A stretch of DNA of 44,159 nt from Myxococcales bacterium (GCA_028287135.1 JAQBQE010000021.1:1-44159), one strand, 5' to 3'. Counted from the stretch's first letter, positions 1 to 4,849 are shown. The notes: generated from the sequence alone by a model not told the origin. Program-made: numbers and translations.

Positions 1-35
1 ACGTGATGTGCGCGCCGGATCGCTGCGCATCACCG

Positions 36-94
36 GCCCGCAACACGCGGGCAAGATGTTCGAGAGCAACTACTCTCCGGGAGCTCGTGCTCCC
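36..94 (-). other. Cluster of three hairpins at the distal end of the RNA array
   Basis: Three perfect inverted repeats lie side by side: GCCCGC/GCGGGC (36-52, 5-nt loop), GAGAG/CTCTC (62-77, 6-nt loop) and GGGAGC/GCTCCC (79-94, 4-nt loop). They follow the last recognisable tRNA-like element on the minus strand. They could be transcript ends, processing sites or parts of a further RNA cut by the window edge. No T-run follows any of them, so a classical terminator is not supported. A further imperfect inverted repeat (about 2-33) sits at the very edge. Confidence 0.4.
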
Positions 95-114
95 TGGTGC
101 CGCCGCAACCGAGG

Positions 115-175
115 TCGGGACACGGCGGCGGGTTCGAACCACGTAGGCTTTCGCCATTACCAGATAACCATCCCG
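115..175 (-). ncRNA. Shortened tRNA-like RNA lacking an anticodon arm
   Basis: On the minus strand the ends pair as CGGGATG with TGTCCCG (last two pairs are G-U), and GCCGA/TCGGT just outside can extend the stem. Inside are a D-loop-like stretch with GG and TAA, then a short hairpin GGC-GAAA-GCC with a GNRA tetraloop where the anticodon arm should be, then a T-arm-like segment with a canonical TTCGAAC loop and a weak stem. About 61 nt in total, so it cannot decode. A perfect 6-bp triloop hairpin (181-195) lies on its 5' side. Seen: the T-loop and tetraloop hairpin. Inferred: a tRNA mimic or a decayed tRNA gene. Confidence 0.35.
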
Positions 176-236
176 CATCGGCTCGCACGGCGAGCAAGGC
201 AGAACGAGACGGCAACGAGATGCGCGGCAGGGAACG

Positions 237-356
237 TGCAGACAGGTGGATTCGAACCAGCGACCTTTCGAGTAAGAATCGAGAACCCTCGCCGACGGCC
301 CGCGAACGGACAAAAGATGACGAGGGAAAAATGCTCTACCGCTGAGCTATGTCTGC
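237..356 (-). ncRNA. tRNA-Lys(CTT)-like RNA with a structured insertion of about 50 nt
   Basis: The acceptor stem is perfect (GCAGACA with TGTCTGC). The D-arm is canonical (GCTC, loop AGCGGTA, GAGC) and the T-loop is canonical (TTCGAAT, with one mismatch in the T-stem). Between D-arm and anticodon arm lie about 50 additional bases containing an 8-bp stem (CCCTCGTC with GGCGAGGG, two G-U or G-T pairs allowed) capped by a smaller CCG-TTCG-CGG hairpin. The loop TTCTTAC gives anticodon CTT on a 4-bp TCGA stem. Alternatively TTTTC pairs with GAAAG and the whole insert sits in the anticodon loop. The RNA is about 120 nt against about 76 for a normal tRNA. The 3' side reads A then CGT, with no CCA. 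It may be a composite tRNA-mimic RNA; a functional tRNA is unlikely unless the insert is removed. Confidence 0.6.
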
Positions 357-361
357 ATGCG

Positions 362-432
362 TCTCGGCGGCAGGGATTGCACCTGCGCTTCGAGGTCCCG
401 GACCTCGCTCTCTTCTACTGAGCTACACCAAG
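362..432 (-). ncRNA. tRNA-Pro(CGG)-like RNA, degenerate copy
   Basis: The acceptor stem CTTGGTG pairs with CGCCGAG (two G-U pairs). TA at positions 8-9 and the D-stem GCTC/GAGC are present, but the 9-nt D-loop AGTAGAAGA lacks the conserved GG. The anticodon arm CGAGG-TCCGGGA-CCTCG gives CGG, but position 33 is C instead of the universal U and base 26 is missing or shared. The T-stem is perfect, but the loop is TGCAATC, with G in place of U55. Only 5 nt separate it from the Lys-like RNA. It is closely related to the element at 456-527 (same T-arm core), so it looks like a duplicate that has drifted from translational function. Confidence 0.55.
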
Positions 433-455
433 AAACTGGATCGACCGACGTGTCG

Positions 456-527
456 TCTGGGCGACAGGGATCGCACCTGCGACTTCTCCGTCCCGAACGG
501 AGCGCTCTACTCCTGAGCTACACCCAG
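456..527 (-). tRNA. tRNA-Pro(CGG) or Pro-like RNA with non-canonical T-loop
   Basis: A complete cloverleaf can be drawn: acceptor CTGGGTG/CGCCCAG, TA, D-arm GCTC-AGGAGTA-GAGC with GG, a perfect anticodon stem CTCCG/CGGAG with loop TTCGGGA (anticodon CGG), a 5-nt variable loop, and T-stem GCAGG/CCTGT. The T-loop reads TGCGATC, so U55, which is almost invariant in elongator tRNAs and pairs with G18, is G. The discriminator is A, followed by CGA, not CCA. The better-preserved member of a tandem pair with 362-432. It could be a working tRNA-Pro or a tRNA mimic; the T-loop change favours the latter. Confidence 0.6.
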
Positions 528-548
528 AGAAATCTGCCGCGTCACATG

Positions 549-566
549 GCTCGAGATGACTCGAGC
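549..566. repeat. Perfect 7-bp hairpin between tRNA-like genes
   Basis: GCTCGAG and CTCGAGC flank a 4-nt loop (ATGA). It sits in the 96-nt spacer between the Pro-like and Trp-like RNAs. A second small inverted repeat (TCGCT/AGCGA) follows at about 592-605. It may be an RNase processing site in the array transcript. Confidence 0.4.
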
Positions 567-623
567 GGCTTTCACACCACACGGCGGCCCGCTCGCTCGA
601 GAGCGAACAGGCACAGGAGCTCG

Positions 624-695
624 CACGCCGATCAGGAATCGAACCTGACGGTCAGCCGCATTTGGACTGCAGCTCGGTTACCCAGACCTCGACGT
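624..695 (-). ncRNA. tRNA-Trp(CCA)-like RNA with reduced D-arm
   Basis: Acceptor ACGTCGA pairs with TCGGCGT over all seven positions. The anticodon arm CTGCA-GTCCAAA-TGCGG presents CCA with U33. The T-arm TCAGG-TTCGATT-CCTGA is canonical. The D-arm is abnormal: positions 8-9 are GG instead of UA, and only TC(T)GG with CCGA can pair, leaving a GTAA loop. The variable region is 7 nt. The discriminator is G, followed by CGA. Anticodon and T-arm are tRNA-like, but the D-arm departs from any normal tRNA-Trp, so function in translation is doubtful. Confidence 0.55.
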
Positions 696-714
696 AAAAC
701 CAGGCACGTGAGTG

Positions 715-763
715 ACGCTGCGCAAGCGTTTTGATGGGTAACGCAGCGTGTTCGGCCCGAACA
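715..763. repeat. Duplicated stem ACGCTGCG/CGCAGCGT plus triloop hairpin
   Basis: ACGCTGCG (715-722) and CGCAGCGT (742-749) form an 8-bp stem with a 19-nt loop. The same two arms recur at 3062-3069 and 3085-3092, in both places beginning with the 12-mer GTGACGCTGCGC on the plus strand. On the minus strand each lies just 5' of a tRNA-like gene (Trp-like here, Phe-like there). Next to it, TGTTCG and CGAACA (749-763) form a 6-bp hairpin with a 3-nt loop, just 3' of the tRNA-Asn gene. Confidence 0.5.
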
Positions 764-770
764 TCAGTCG

Positions 771-843
771 CGAGATCGGTTGGGTTCGAACCAACGTCCA
801 TCCGGTTAACAACCGGCCGCTCAACCAGCTGAGCTTCGATCTC
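771..843 (-). tRNA. tRNA-Asn(GTT)
   Basis: A near-canonical 73-nt cloverleaf: perfect acceptor GAGATCG/CGATCTC, D-arm GCTC-AGCTGGTT-GAGC with GG, anticodon loop TTGTTAA on a 4-bp stem (27-43 is a G-A mismatch), 5-nt variable loop, and perfect T-arm GTTGG-TTCGAAC-CCAAC. The discriminator is G; the following bases are CGA, so CCA would have to be added after transcription. It lies 90 nt downstream of the Ro60/TROVE stop codon on the same strand and heads the downstream array. The best candidate for a genuine tRNA in the cluster. Confidence 0.8.
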
Positions 844-933
844 AAATACCGGCGAGGACCACCGAGGTCGCCCTCACCGGCAGCGGTCGCGGGGCCGCGC
901 CTTCACTCAGCTGCGTGATGGTTGATCAGACCA

Positions 934-2571
934 CTACGCGCGAGCGAAGTCGGCAATGACCGGCGGGGTCGACGTGTCGAAGCCGACAACATCGATCATA
1001 CCGGCGTCGTTCGGGTCAGCGATGCTGAATCCGTTCGACGTCATTCCGACCACGACCAGCTTGGCCGGAATTCCCCGTGCGTCTCGGTACGCCCGCAGAG
1101 CCTGCGCAGGGTGCACGCTACCTGCCCAGGTCTCGTTGTCGGTGTAGACACAGAACGTGTCCACATCGACGCGGTGCTTCTGCGCCCAGATCATCGGCAG
1201 GGCGCAGTCGGTTCCACCCATCGGCAGTGCTCCGACCGTCTTGACGACATCGTCCAGCCGCTGACGCGGCGAGATCGACAGCGTCGTGATGCCCGGAACA
1301 CCCCCGCCCCACGTTCCACCGTGGCCACCCGACGCAGCGCTGAATGCGATGAACGTGTGATCACGCTCGGTCGCAGCCGTCACGAGCGCCATCGCCGCGC
1401 TCGCAACCCGCGGAGTCAGGTTCGGGACGCCGGCAACGGTGCCGGACTCCATCGAACCCGAGACATCGAGTGCGAGCAGCATGCGCTTACCCGCGGGCTC
1501 GATGACACCGAAGCTCGCGTAGAACGCGGCGTCGAGGGCGTCGACGATCGACGCCACCGGCTCCCACGTTGCCGAGCCACGCGCGCCACGCCCCGACTTG
1601 TACGTCATGAGCGCGGACAGCACGCCGATCGGATGGACACGCGCCTTCGCGAGCCGCTGCGGATCACGCAGCTGCGCCGCGATCTTGTTCGCTGCCGCCG
1701 ACTGCGACGTCACCAGCCCCACGCGAGTCATCGTCGCGAGGTTCCGGATCATCGCCGTCATCGGCATCGAGTCGAGCAGCGCGTCCCAGACGTCCGGGAA
1801 CGTCAGCCACTGCGTCGGCACGCACTCGCGGGGGATGCGCCGCTCACGAATGAGCTGTGCGCCCTTGAGCACGTCGTCCATCTTGTTGAGCTCGGTCATC
1901 GCGACGATCAGCGCGCACGCGGGATCCTCCGCGGCACCGTCGGGAAGCTCGCCCTTCACCGCCCACGCGAACAGCCGGTCGTGCGACGGCGACGCCGCGC
2001 GCGGGTGCGCGAGGCGGAGCAGATCGCGGTTCGACCAACCATCGCGAGCCTGGTACTTGGCGAGCTGGAACGCGAGGTCCGCGGCAGGCTTGCCGTTGAA
2101 CCACGCCCCGACAGCCTTGCGCATGCCGCGACCCCAACCACCGAAGCCCTGCGCGAAGTCCGCGAAGTGCATCAGGTGCGTTCCGATGCGGCACACCTTG
2201 GGGAGTGCCGCGTAGGCCGCGCGCCGCGTGGGCTCGTCACCGAGCTTGGCAGCCATCGCGAGGGAAAAGATCGCCGGATCGTTCTTGGGCGCGCGTCCCG
2301 CATCAGAGATAGCAACGATCCGGTCGATGGTACGAACACCGTCCGCGGCGATGCACCGCTGGACGATCTTGGCGTTCTCGATGGTGAGCTCACGCTCGCC
2401 CACGTAGTAGGTGCCGCCCTCGCAGCCGAGGACAAGGAAGCGATCGAGGCGAGCCCAGTCGTCGAGCTGCCATGCGTGACCACCCGCCGAGTTGGGGACC
2501 TGGTGGGTTCCCGGGATCGGCTCCGACTGCGGCGTGGTCTTGGTCGAGAAGAACTTGGTGAACTTGAACAT
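934..2571 (-). CDS. Ro60/TROVE-domain RNA-binding protein (Rsr-like)
   Basis: A 545-aa member of the Ro60 family, whose ring of HEAT-like repeats binds Y RNAs and the single-stranded ends of misfolded RNAs. The TROVE part covers roughly residues 25-350, including the family-typical GCEGGTYYVGE at 49-59. The von Willebrand factor A part starts near 362 and keeps the metal site: DVSGS at 369-373, Thr in MGGTD near 454 and Asp in YTDNE near 478. The ATG is preceded by a strong Shine-Dalgarno (GGAAGGAA, 5-7 nt spacing), unlike many genes here that look leaderless. The gene lies inside a series of tRNA-like genes on the same strand, Phe-like upstream and Asn, Trp, Pro, Pro, Lys-like downstream. 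No RtcB, RtcA or PNPase gene is visible, so this is not the usual RNA-repair operon within the window. Confidence 0.93.
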   Translation of the reverse strand: MFKFTKFFSTKTTPQSEPIPGTHQVPNSAGGHAWQLDDWARLDRFLVLGCEGGTYYVGERELTIENAKIVQRCIAADGVRTIDRIVAISDAGRAPKNDPAIFSLAMAAKLGDEPTRRAAYAALPKVCRIGTHLMHFADFAQGFGGWGRGMRKAVGAWFNGKPAADLAFQLAKYQARDGWSNRDLLRLAHPRAASPSHDRLFAWAVKGELPDGAAEDPACALIVAMTELNKMDDVLKGAQLIRERRIPRECVPTQWLTFPDVWDALLDSMPMTAMIRNLATMTRVGLVTSQSAAANKIAAQLRDPQRLAKARVHPIGVLSALMTYKSGRGARGSATWEPVASIVDALDAAFYASFGVIEPAGKRMLLALDVSGSMESGTVAGVPNLTPRVASAAMALVTAATERDHTFIAFSAASGGHGGTWGGGVPGITTLSISPRQRLDDVVKTVGALPMGGTDCALPMIWAQKHRVDVDTFCVYTDNETWAGSVHPAQALRAYRDARGIPAKLVVVGMTSNGFSIADPNDAGMIDVVGFDTSTPPVIADFARA

Positions 2572-2608
2572 GACGCTTCCTTCCGGCCCACAACACGTGG
2601 ACGGTGAC

Positions 2609-2688
2609 GGGGCTCGCGCCCCTGGTTAGTAGATCGCCGGGTGGCGATCAGCCGCGCGGAATGCGCAGCTCGTCGCCGGGTGGCGACG
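2609..2688 (-). promoter_or_regulatory. Ro60 mRNA leader with paired identical-loop hairpins
   Basis: Upstream of the Ro60 start codon the minus strand carries GGGGC-GCGA-GCCCC (2609-2622, a GNRA tetraloop) and two near-identical 7-bp hairpins, GATCGCC/GGCGATC (2632-2649) and CGTCGCC/GGCGACG (2671-2688). Both of the latter have the loop ACCC on the minus strand. Two stems sharing TCGCC-ACCC-GGCGA 39 bases apart suggest a repeated protein-binding or processing site, possibly for autoregulation by Ro60. This function is inference; the repeats are seen. Confidence 0.45.
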
Positions 2689-2717
2689 GAGAAACAAGTG
2701 CGGACAAGTGATCGCTC

Positions 2718-2746
2718 GAGCGTGTTCTTTTACGAGGAGAACGCTC
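2718..2746 (-). ncRNA. Bulged hairpin upstream of the Ro60 gene
   Basis: GAGCG and TTCT pair with AGAA and CGCTC (9 bp in all) around a 9-nt loop, with a 2-nt bulge (TG on the plus strand) on one side only. Ro60 proteins recognise bulged helices in Y RNAs, so this is one candidate for a Y-RNA-like segment, but I see no conserved Y-RNA sequence motif in it. Confidence 0.3.
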
Positions 2747-2753
2747 GCGCATC

Positions 2754-2837
2754 GGCCCGCGAACCAGAGCCCCCCGTCGGATTCGACCTCGAGGGAAGCG
2801 GCGCAAGCCGCGTTCCCCGAAGAGGCCACCACGGGCC
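2754..2837 (-). ncRNA. 84-nt structured element closed by an 8-bp stem
   Basis: On the minus strand GGCCCGTG (5' end at 2837) pairs with CGCGGGCC (3' end at 2754) through 8 bp including one G-U. Inside are a UUCG-capped stem (CCTC-TTCG-GGGA region), a 10-bp hairpin with a single bulged base at 2793-2817 (GGGAA and GCGGC arms, 4-nt loop) and GTCG-AATC-CGAC. A segment GGTCGAATCC resembles a T-loop with one U deleted. Terminal stem, bulged helix and position just 5' of the Ro60 gene fit a Y-RNA-like partner, as in other bacteria where the Y RNA gene neighbours rsr. No homology can be shown from sequence alone. Confidence 0.35.
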
Positions 2838-2980
2838 ACACGCGAAGCGTGTCGAGGTCGCGCAGCGAACGAGGTGCCCGAAGGGCACGGCCCGGGGAGA
2901 ACCGACGTTCTGGCGGATCAAGAATCCGCTGCAAGGCCTGCGTTTGCTACCAACTCATTCCGCACGCAGATTGCGTGCGG
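2838..2980 (-). ncRNA. Triloop hairpins and a tRNA-like remnant
   Basis: Three perfect hairpins with 3-nt loops occur: ACACGC/GCGTGT (2838-2852), GTGCCC/GGGCAC (2874-2888) and the 9-bp CCGCACGCA/TGCGTGCGG (2960-2980), the last directly 3' of the Phe-like tRNA. Between them, 2898-2958 on the minus strand has a D-arm-like AGTTGGTAGC and a T-arm-like GCGGA-TTCTTGA-TCCGC, but no acceptor stem can be drawn. I read that part as a decayed or highly divergent tRNA-like RNA. Confidence 0.35.
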
Positions 2981-2983
2981 CGG

Positions 2984-3056
2984 TCCCACCCTCTGGAATC
3001 GAACCAGAACCTCACGGGCTTCAGCCGAGCGCGCAGACCAACTACGCAAGAGTGGG
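2984..3056 (-). tRNA. tRNA-Phe(GAA) or Phe-like RNA
   Basis: Acceptor CCCACTC/GGGTGGG (one G-U), positions 8-9 TT, D-arm GCGT-AGTTGGTCT-GCGC with GG, anticodon loop CTGAAGC (anticodon GAA, U33 present) on stem CTCGG/CCGTG with one T-T mismatch, 4-nt variable loop, and canonical T-arm TCTGG-TTCGATT-CCAGA. The discriminator is A, followed by CCG, one base from CCA. It lies about 410 nt upstream of the Ro60 ATG on the same strand. Less degenerate than the Pro and Lys-like RNAs, but it lacks the usual tRNA-Phe stem and loop sequences (for example GGTTGAAAACC), so assignment rests on the anticodon only. Confidence 0.65.
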
Positions 3057-3061
3057 ATGTG

Positions 3062-3120
3062 ACGCTGCGCGCCCCGAGGGCAGACGCAGCGTTCAGTCAC
3101 GGGTGCCTGCCAGGGCACCC
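3062..3120. repeat. Second copy of the ACGCTGCG/CGCAGCGT stem, followed by a 7-bp hairpin
   Basis: ACGCTGCG (3062-3069) and CGCAGCGT (3085-3092) match the arms at 715-749. The 15-nt loop here holds a small GCCC/GGGC hairpin instead of the open loop of the other copy. It ends 5 bases from the Phe-like tRNA 5' end. GGGTGCC/GGCACCC (3101-3120, 6-nt loop) lies next to it. The shared placement before tRNA-like genes suggests a processing or protein-binding signal. Confidence 0.5.
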
Positions 3121-3556
3121 TTCATCGTCAATCGCTCTTCGGTTGTCAGAGATCGCAGATGCATCCGGTCGAGCCGCCGTGCGCAGGACGCACCTCGGGC
3201 CTCGCGGCACTCGCAGTCATTGCGAGTACACCTGTCGCGTCACGAGATCGGGACTACGCAGTCCAGATCACGAGTCGCAAAGTCAGTTGTAGAGTGACGC
3301 TCGAACCGGGCGAGCCCCGGAGCCCGAAACGTCAGAGGGCCGCCTGGTTTCCCGGGCGGCCCTCAGCGCGTAGCGACGTTGTTCACGTCACTCGCGAGGA
3401 GGTCCCCCGGTGGTACCCGTATCGAAACCGTTGGCGCCCGACGGCACCTGGACGGCATAGGACGGCTGAAGGAAGCGCCAAGCTGGCGTTTCGGCGGCGG
3501 TCCTTTTCGAACAGCTATGTAGGTGGATGGTCAGCACGGGGTCTTGCTCGGTCTGC
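3121..3556 (-). other. Gene-free leader of the Ro60/tRNA-like unit
   Basis: No convincing open reading frame lies here. Hairpins seen are GTGCG/CGCAC (3179-3193), ACTCGCA/TGCGAGT (3209-3227), GGACT/AGTCC (3251-3264, extendable by GATC on each side) and a very strong 10-bp GAGGGCCGCC/GGCGGCCCTC (3335-3364, 10-nt loop). The last could act as an attenuator or processing site, but it lacks a T-run on either strand. GCTCG-CCCGGTT-CGAGC (about 3299-3315) mimics a 7-nt-loop arm, but no cloverleaf can be completed. The function of this stretch is unknown. Confidence 0.4.
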
Positions 3557-3570
3557 CGTTCCGAAGAACG
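3557..3570 (-). other. UUCG-tetraloop hairpin at the predicted 5' end of the transcript
   Basis: On the minus strand CGTTC-TTCG-GAACG forms a 5-bp stem with the very stable C(UUCG)G tetraloop. It begins about ten bases after the transcription start expected from the promoter at 3588-3616, so it would cap the 5' end of the RNA and could protect it. Confidence 0.45.
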
Positions 3571-3587
3571 AAGCGGCATGGTGGATA

Positions 3588-3616
3588 CGGATAACAGCGC
3601 TCCATCGATCTGTCAA
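3588..3616 (-). promoter_or_regulatory. Sigma70-like promoter for the Ro60/tRNA-like unit
   Basis: On the minus strand a perfect -35 TTGACA (3616-3611) is followed by a 17-nt spacer and TATCCG (3593-3588, three of six matches to TATAAT). The surrounding 3560-3700 is clearly AT-richer than its neighbourhood. Transcription would start near 3580 and run through the Phe-like tRNA, the Ro60 gene and the array. I found no sigma54 -24/-12 pair, which controls RNA-repair operons with RtcR. Confidence 0.5.
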
Positions 3617-3709
3617 AGAGATTCTCGACGAAGAAATGTATTTGATTGTCGTGCTCGGAGAGTACAACCGAGAACGTCAACAGTTTCGCGGACTGCACAC
3701 GATCATCCG

Positions 3710-4699
3710 TCAGATCGGAATGTCGGCCAGCGAAACGAGGGTGACGGGAGCCGCCATGCCGAGCTCGAGCTTGCGCCGGCGACCGAGCAGCTCGCCTCCA
3801 GCCTCGATCGCGGTCTCCTGGTCGAGCTCGATCGCCACGCGATCGCAGAGGAAATCCGTGACGTGCTCCGAGAAGTACTCGCCCCGAAACGCGGCCGGTG
3901 CGCTGCGCATCATCTCGAACAACCCCGCGTCACCACAGCGCAAGTGGAACATTCCCGACTGCTGCTCTGCGAACGCGAACATCTTGAGTCCAAACCCGAA
4001 GAACGGAATCGTCGAGCCGGCGACCAGCGTGCACGCGCCCGACCACAGCACCTGCCCTGCCGGGATCGTCGTGCCGGTCGCACCACCGCGCGCCATCTCG
4101 ACCGCAGGTGACCCGAGGTTCGTGACGACGACGTTCGGCCGTGTCCCGGTCGCGAAGCGCGGCAACGATCGCAACGCGACCGACAGCGCGTAACGCGTGG
4201 CACCACCGACGAACCGCCGCGCACCGGGAACGAGATCGACCACGCGACCGATCGCATCGTTGTCCTCGAGCAGCTGCGCATCGACGCCCATCCCGACGAA
4301 CGGCGCGCGCACGCCGAGCACATCGAGCATCTGGATCTTGCGCCACGTCCCACGCCCGCGACCGAGCTGCGCCAGATCCTCGGGCGCGTCATCGGTCGCG
4401 CCGACGGTGTCCGCGATCGCATTGCCGGAGCCGAGGCGGAGCACACCGATCGCCGGCTCGGGGCGCCCCATGCCGCGACACGCCTCGGCGATCAGCGTCA
4501 GACCCATCACGATGGTTCCGTCGCCTCCGCCGAGGATCACGAGGTCGATCCCGCGCGCGATCTCCGCGCGCAGTACCGTGCGGGCATCGGCGAGCGACGT
4601 CGTGAATCGCACGCGCCCCGGCAGCGCTGCCTCGAGCTTGCGACGCACCCGACCGCGCGCACGACGCGCGTTGCCGTTCACGATCGCGACGGCTCTCAC
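3710..4699 (-). CDS. Diacylglycerol kinase-family lipid kinase (YegS/DagK-like)
   Basis: A 329-aa protein with the diacylglycerol kinase catalytic fold: nucleotide-binding GGGDGT at 57-62 and the family-typical LGSGNAIA at 88-95, then a beta-rich C-terminal domain. These enzymes phosphorylate diacylglycerol, sphingoid or related lipids with ATP at the inner membrane; the substrate here cannot be told. The reading frame stays open upstream to 5149, but the homologous part begins at the GTG at 4699, which has a -10-like TATCGT six bases before it, so I chose that start. Divergent from mtgA with about 150 bp between starts. Its last codon is near 3710, just upstream of the Ro60-unit promoter on the same strand. 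Confidence 0.8.
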   Translation of the reverse strand: MRAVAIVNGNARRARGRVRRKLEAALPGRVRFTTSLADARTVLRAEIARGIDLVILGGGDGTIVMGLTLIAEACRGMGRPEPAIGVLRLGSGNAIADTVGATDDAPEDLAQLGRGRGTWRKIQMLDVLGVRAPFVGMGVDAQLLEDNDAIGRVVDLVPGARRFVGGATRYALSVALRSLPRFATGTRPNVVVTNLGSPAVEMARGGATGTTIPAGQVLWSGACTLVAGSTIPFFGFGLKMFAFAEQQSGMFHLRCGDAGLFEMMRSAPAAFRGEYFSEHVTDFLCDRVAIELDQETAIEAGGELLGRRRKLELGMAAPVTLVSLADIPI

Positions 4700-4711
4700 C
4701 TGCAAACGATA
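4697..4711 (-). promoter_or_regulatory. Leaderless-type -10 of the lipid kinase gene
   Basis: TATCGT (4711-4706, minus strand) ends six bases before the GTG start, so transcription would begin at or next to the start codon. Confidence 0.4.
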
Positions 4712-4836
4712 CCCCGCCGGCGATCCACTGCCGATCGGCCCGCCCCCCTTTGAGGACGCGATCGTCGATCCGCACCCGCAAGTCCCGGTACCGCGGCCGC
4801 CGCTGCAGGGTTCGAGCGGGAATGGAGTCCTTCCCG

Positions 4837-4842
4837 TATGCT
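4837..4842 (+). promoter_or_regulatory. Leaderless-type -10 of mtgA
   Basis: TATGCT lies seven bases before the ATG at 4850. Because this hexamer overlaps the alternative ATG at 4838, it favours 4850 as the true start. Confidence 0.45.
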
Positions 4843-4849
4843 CGCGGGC

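Noticed and set aside
237..356. Group I or group II intron in the Lys-like tRNA
   Set aside because: The insert is only about 50 nt, too short for any self-splicing intron core; no P3-P7 or domain V pattern is visible.
1..933. tmRNA or CRISPR array
   Set aside because: No tag-peptide frame with a tRNA-Ala-like end, and no regular repeat-spacer periodicity; repeated units are tRNA-like and differ in sequence.
922..2607. Long plus-strand open frame (561 codons) opposite the Ro60 gene
   Set aside because: Its translation is Arg/His-rich with no family pattern; it is the GC-rich antisense shadow of a clear Ro60 protein.
3284..3316. Additional tRNA around GTCAGTTGTAGAGTGAC
   Set aside because: A D-arm-like stem and a 7-nt-loop arm can be drawn, but there is no matching acceptor stem or T-loop on either strand.
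3335..3364. Rho-independent terminator
   Set aside because: The 10-bp GC stem is strong, but no T-run follows on either strand and it lies inside the predicted Ro60 leader, so I list it as a hairpin only.
2572..3700. Sigma54 promoter with RtcR-type control of the Ro60 region
   Set aside because: I searched for a -24/-12 GG-N10-GC arrangement close to TGGCAC/TTGCA on the minus strand and found none; rtcR and rtcBA genes are not in the window.
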